Shown in pieces: positions 31,571 to 34,101 of a DNA stretch of 34,101 nt (positions are counted from its first letter, which is position 1; each line of letters begins with the position of its first letter). This stretch comes from Clostridia bacterium (GTDB lineage Bacteria > Bacillota > Clostridia > Oscillospirales > CAG-272): contig JAGALA010000035.1 in NCBI GenBank assembly GCA_017625935.1, positions 1 through 34,101 on the forward strand, written 5' to 3'. A program made the position numbers and the translations under genes. Under the pieces are notes generated by a model that saw nothing but the letters and a program-made list of their open reading frames with translations, had not been told where the DNA came from and made no database searches.

Positions 31571-31599
31571 ATAATATCACAAGCTTTCGTGTTTTTCAA
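31571..31599 (-). promoter_or_regulatory. Sigma-A promoter of trpS
   Basis: On the minus strand TTGAAA (31594-31599) is followed after 17 bases by TATTAT (31571-31576), overlapping the 3' end of the ytvI-like gene. Confidence 0.72.
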
Positions 31600-32665
31600 C
31601 ACTTTTTTCATTTTTAATTCTGTCTATTGTTATTTTGATAATAAACGCGACAATAGGCGCGACAAGAAGCCCGAAAAAGCCCGCAAGCTTTAGCCCTGCA
31701 TACATTGAAACGAGCATAATGAGGGGGTGGAGGTTCATTTGTGCGCTTAGAATTTTCGGCTCGAGTATTTGGCGCGAAAAGTAGGTAACTCCTGCTAAAA
31801 TAAAGAGTATTATCGCGCTTTTTACATCCCCCAATGCAAGCATAACAACCGACCAAGGCACAAGCACCGTGCCCGCGCCCAAAATTGGAAGCATATCGGC
31901 AAGGGCAATTAAAAGAGCTAAGATAAAGGAGTTTTCAAGCCCTAAAATGAAAAAGCCGACAATAAGCTCCAAAAAGGTGATAAAAAGCAAAATCAGATAG
32001 GATTTTAGATACTTGGAAACGACAAGGAGCACGTCGTTTTTGAAAATAAGCACGATGTTTCCTATTCGCTTCGGCAAGGCGTCGATAAGCTTGTTGCCTA
32101 TTTTATCGTAGTCCTTTGCAAAGTAAAAAAGCGAGAGCGCAACGACAATGGCGGTTAAGGCAATATTGGGTAGAGCCGCGATAGCGGTGGCAACAAATGA
32201 GGTGAGCTTGGCGCTCAGCGACATTGCACCGTCAAGGAGCATATTTAAAGCAAGCGAATAAAGCGACTCATCATTCGGAATAATTTTGGCTACAAACGGA
32301 AACCGCTCCTCAATCCGCTCGACTATATCAAAAAGCACGCTGACGTAGTTTTGGTTTCCCGAGAGGTTGTTTATTATTTTTTCGGTTAAGCTGCCAAGCT
32401 GATTTGCGGTAATAAAGACCAAACCAAAAAGGCACGCGCCGACAATTAAAAGCAGCATAGAAAGAACGAAAATACTGACAATGGGCTTGGGGAGTGTCGT
32501 TTTTTTGCCGATTTTATTGATAATCGGGCGCGAGAGCGCAACAACCAAAAACGACACGATAAACGGCAAAAGTATGCCGAATGCGTATTTGAAAAAGAAA
32601 TAGCCAAGGAGCAAAAAAATCACCGTACTTACGGCTATATAAGTTATTTTTTTATATTTTTCCAA
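31577..32665 (-). CDS. AI-2E-family permease, YtvI-like sporulation membrane protein
   Basis: This 362-residue protein has about seven or eight hydrophobic helices and the family layout of PF01594: two N-terminal helix pairs, a soluble stretch near 95-140, then helices with ADMLPILGAGTVLVPW and the C-terminal ILEPKILSAQMNLHPLIMLVSMYAGLKLAGFFG. The profile fits the YtvI subgroup associated with sporulation in Firmicutes; whether it moves a solute is unknown. It appears to start with TTG (MEKYKK), preceded by GAGGTGA at four bases. It is divergent from the cyclophilin gene. Confidence 0.8.
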   Translation of the reverse strand: MEKYKKITYIAVSTVIFLLLGYFFFKYAFGILLPFIVSFLVVALSRPIINKIGKKTTLPKPIVSIFVLSMLLLIVGACLFGLVFITANQLGSLTEKIINNLSGNQNYVSVLFDIVERIEERFPFVAKIIPNDESLYSLALNMLLDGAMSLSAKLTSFVATAIAALPNIALTAIVVALSLFYFAKDYDKIGNKLIDALPKRIGNIVLIFKNDVLLVVSKYLKSYLILLFITFLELIVGFFILGLENSFILALLIALADMLPILGAGTVLVPWSVVMLALGDVKSAIILFILAGVTYFSRQILEPKILSAQMNLHPLIMLVSMYAGLKLAGFFGLLVAPIVAFIIKITIDRIKNEKSVEKHESL

Positions 32666-32764
32666 AGCGTCACCTCATTTATTTTGGGCAAGGATGCCCA
32701 TTTACAGTTATATTTCCATAAAGTGAAAAATATTAAACAGAAAATAAAAATCTTTCTTTTTTAT

Positions 32765-32793
32765 TTGACTTTTGGGGCGTTCTCTGCTACAAT
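32765..32793 (+). promoter_or_regulatory. Sigma-A promoter of the cyclophilin gene
   Basis: TTGACT (32765-32770) is followed after 17 bases by TACAAT (32788-32793), about 30 bases before the start. Confidence 0.72.
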
Positions 32794-32824
32794 TAAAATA
32801 TAAAATTTTTTCGAGGTGATTATT

Positions 32825-33295
32825 ATGGTAAGAATAGAAATGGAAAACGGCGGAATTATCGACATTGAGCTTTACGAGGACAAGGCACCGATTACCTGCG
32901 CGAACTTCAAAAAGCTTGTATCAAGCGGCTTTTACGACGGTCTTATTTTCCACAGAGTTATAGCGGGCTTTATGATTCAAGGCGGCGACCCGACAGCAAC
33001 AGGCTGTGGCGGCAGTGACGAAAATATCAAGGGTGAGTTCGCTGCAAACGGCGTAAAGAACGATATTTCACACGTGCGCGGCGTTATTTCAATGGCGAGA
33101 AGCCAAAATCCCAACTCCGCATCGAGCCAATTTTTCATTATGCACGCGGACGGCAAATTCCTTGACGGACAGTATGCCGCATTCGGTAAGGTTGTTTCGG
33201 GCATTGAGGTTGTTGACGAAATCGCAGGCGTAAAGACAGATTTTCGCGACAGACCCGTTATTGATATGAGAATGAAAAAGGTGTCCTTAATCTAA
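32825..33295 (+). CDS. Peptidyl-prolyl cis-trans isomerase, cyclophilin type
   Basis: This 156-residue cytoplasmic cyclophilin catalyses proline isomerisation in protein folding. The catalytic Arg is in FHRVIAGFMIQGGDP, and the NPNSASSQFFIMHAD and LDGQYAAFGKVVSG segments complete the active site. No signal peptide is seen. A GTG at 32816 is in frame, but the ATG at 32825 is better placed after GAGGTGA. The next gene starts directly after the stop codon (TAAATG), so the two are coupled. Confidence 0.94.
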   Translation: MVRIEMENGGIIDIELYEDKAPITCANFKKLVSSGFYDGLIFHRVIAGFMIQGGDPTATGCGGSDENIKGEFAANGVKNDISHVRGVISMARSQNPNSASSQFFIMHADGKFLDGQYAAFGKVVSGIEVVDEIAGVKTDFRDRPVIDMRMKKVSLI

Positions 33296-33805
33296 ATGAA
33301 AAAGACAAAAACCGTAATCAAGGAGCTAATCGTCTTTGCAATGCTCGGCACTATAATGTTTCTTTCCGATTTACTGATGGAAGCGTTGCCGAATATTCAC
33401 GCAATTGCAATGTTTATCGCCTTGTTTACGCTGATTTACAGGTGGAAGGCACTAATCCCCTTATACGTTTACGTTGCTTTGATGGGCGTATATTCGGGGC
33501 TTGCACTTTGGTGGATTCCGTACCTTTACGTATGGGCACCGCTATGGGCGCTTATGATGCTTATTCCGAAAAACGCGCCCGACAAGGTAAAGTTTATTCT
33601 TTCAACGGTTTTCTGCTCCTTGCACGGAATTACGTTTGGGCTATTATACACCCCCGGGCAGGCTATTATGTACGGGCTGAATTTACAAGGAATGATTTCT
33701 TGGTATCTTGTGGGAATACCGTTTGATATTTTGTCCTTGGTTGGCAATTTTGCAATGTCGTTCCTAATTAAGCCTCTTTATAAGGTGCTAAGGAAAATAG
33801 CATAG
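33296..33805 (+). CDS. Probable ECF transporter S component (substrate-binding membrane protein)
   Basis: This 169-residue protein has five or six hydrophobic helices, a short basic N terminus (MKKTKTVIKE) and a C-terminal LIKPLYKVLRKIA. The pattern of GTIMFLSDLLMEALPNIHAIAMF, then helices with WWIPYLYVW and LLYTPGQAIMYGL, resembles small clostridial membrane proteins annotated as ECF S components. It would bind a vitamin or other micronutrient and dock on the EcfA1-A2-T module encoded at 12-15 kb. The substrate cannot be read from the sequence, and no riboswitch precedes it. It is translationally coupled to the cyclophilin gene, an unrelated function. Confidence 0.65.
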   Translation: MKKTKTVIKELIVFAMLGTIMFLSDLLMEALPNIHAIAMFIALFTLIYRWKALIPLYVYVALMGVYSGLALWWIPYLYVWAPLWALMMLIPKNAPDKVKFILSTVFCSLHGITFGLLYTPGQAIMYGLNLQGMISWYLVGIPFDILSLVGNFAMSFLIKPLYKVLRKIA

Positions 33806-33869
33806 TTATATAACAAAGCAAGCGGGAGAGAGAACTCCTCCCAAGGTTATTAACCCAAAACACGCAACA

Positions 33870-34101
33870 AAAAGGGGCTGGCTCATTAAGAATCCAGCAA
33901 AATCAATAGGTTTCGTCTAAATAATGACAAAAAGCAGAATTTCACCGTGAAATTCTGCTTTTTATTCTTAATGAGATGCCCAAAAAGGACTCGGGGGTTG
34001 ACAGATTAAGAGCAGAAATCGTCGATTTTTAAGCGTCGGCGTACTTGTGTACGGTAGAGCAAAAATCGGCGATAATAAACCACAATAACGAAGAAAAGCG
34101 G
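33870..34101 (+). repeat. Composite MITE-like repeat, right copy, cut by the window end
   Basis: This is the inverted copy of 106-337: base x here matches base 34207-x on the other strand, with about five mismatches in 232. Unit A is 33874-33981; unit B begins at 33993 and runs off the window. The whole 33806-34101 stretch lacks a gene; before the repeat there is only a weak GGGAG/CTCC hairpin near 33820. Confidence 0.85.
33929..33963. terminator. 35-nt perfect palindrome in the right repeat copy
   Basis: It is identical to the palindrome at 244-278: arms AAAAAGCAGAATTTCAC and GTGAAATTCTGCTTTTT around one base, with A- and T-runs outside. It could terminate the cyclophilin-S-component transcript. 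Confidence 0.65.

Noticed and set aside
31536..31599. T-box or trp leader before trpS
   Set aside because: The promoter is only about 35 bases from the start codon, leaving no space for such an element.

Overview
This window is chromosomal DNA of a spore-forming, low-to-moderate GC Firmicute, most likely an uncultured gut-type Clostridia member. The evidence is AGGAGG ribosome binding sites, near-consensus sigma-A promoters with 17-bp spacers, Firmicutes-type ECF transporter gene order (ecfA1-ecfA2-ecfT-truA), DUF951, a ClpE-type Clp ATPase with a zinc finger, and two sporulation-associated proteins (a SpoVAF-like GerA-family protein and a YtvI-like permease). I cannot name a species. No phage, plasmid, CRISPR, tRNA or rRNA feature is visible. 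The genes are mostly housekeeping; the unusual content is in the non-coding DNA.

Layout. 1-348: a composite palindromic repeat. 0.35-4.3 kb (minus): GH36 alpha-galactosidase and a sugar-type solute-binding lipoprotein, each with its own promoter. 4.4-7.3 kb (minus): NADP-type glutamate dehydrogenase gdhA and an archaeal-type prolyl-tRNA synthetase. 7.5-11.4 kb (minus): an apparent operon of two CvpA-like membrane proteins and a ClpE-like ATPase, driven by a TTGACA-17-TATACT promoter. 11.45-16.3 kb (minus): ruvC, an rRNA-type methyltransferase, ecfA1, ecfA2, ecfT and truA. 16.5-20.8 kb (plus, divergent from ruvC): DUF951, a large YfhO-family membrane protein, ruvA and ruvB, so all three Holliday-junction genes lie around one divergent promoter region. 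20.8-21.0 kb: a tandem array of tiny hairpins. 21.0-23.2 kb (plus): a lipoprotein with seven InlB-type repeats and a discoidin-like C terminus. 23.3-29.2 kb (minus): the SpoVAF-like protein, a THUMP-type RNA methyltransferase, a sensor histidine kinase, a LURP-one-like protein and the ATPase YchF. 29.5-30.2 kb (plus): an OmpR-type response regulator, plausibly the partner of the kinase, followed by a terminator- and repeat-dense spacer. 30.5-32.7 kb (minus): trpS and the YtvI-like permease. 32.8-33.8 kb (plus): a cyclophilin and a probable ECF substrate-binding (S) protein that could use the ECF module at 12-15 kb. 33.87 kb to the end: a second, inverted copy of the repeat seen at the start.

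Most noteworthy are: (i) the roughly 98%-identical inverted repeats bounding the window, which look like two linked MITE-like units with related ends; (ii) the 20-nt-period hairpin array after ruvB, whose unit stems differ in sequence but all still pair; (iii) a terminator hairpin that contains the Shine-Dalgarno of the spoVAF-like gene; (iv) a duplicated response-regulator 3' end flanking a REP-like element; and (v) ruvC without a usual start codon. Everything here comes from reading the sequence and from family knowledge; no search was run.
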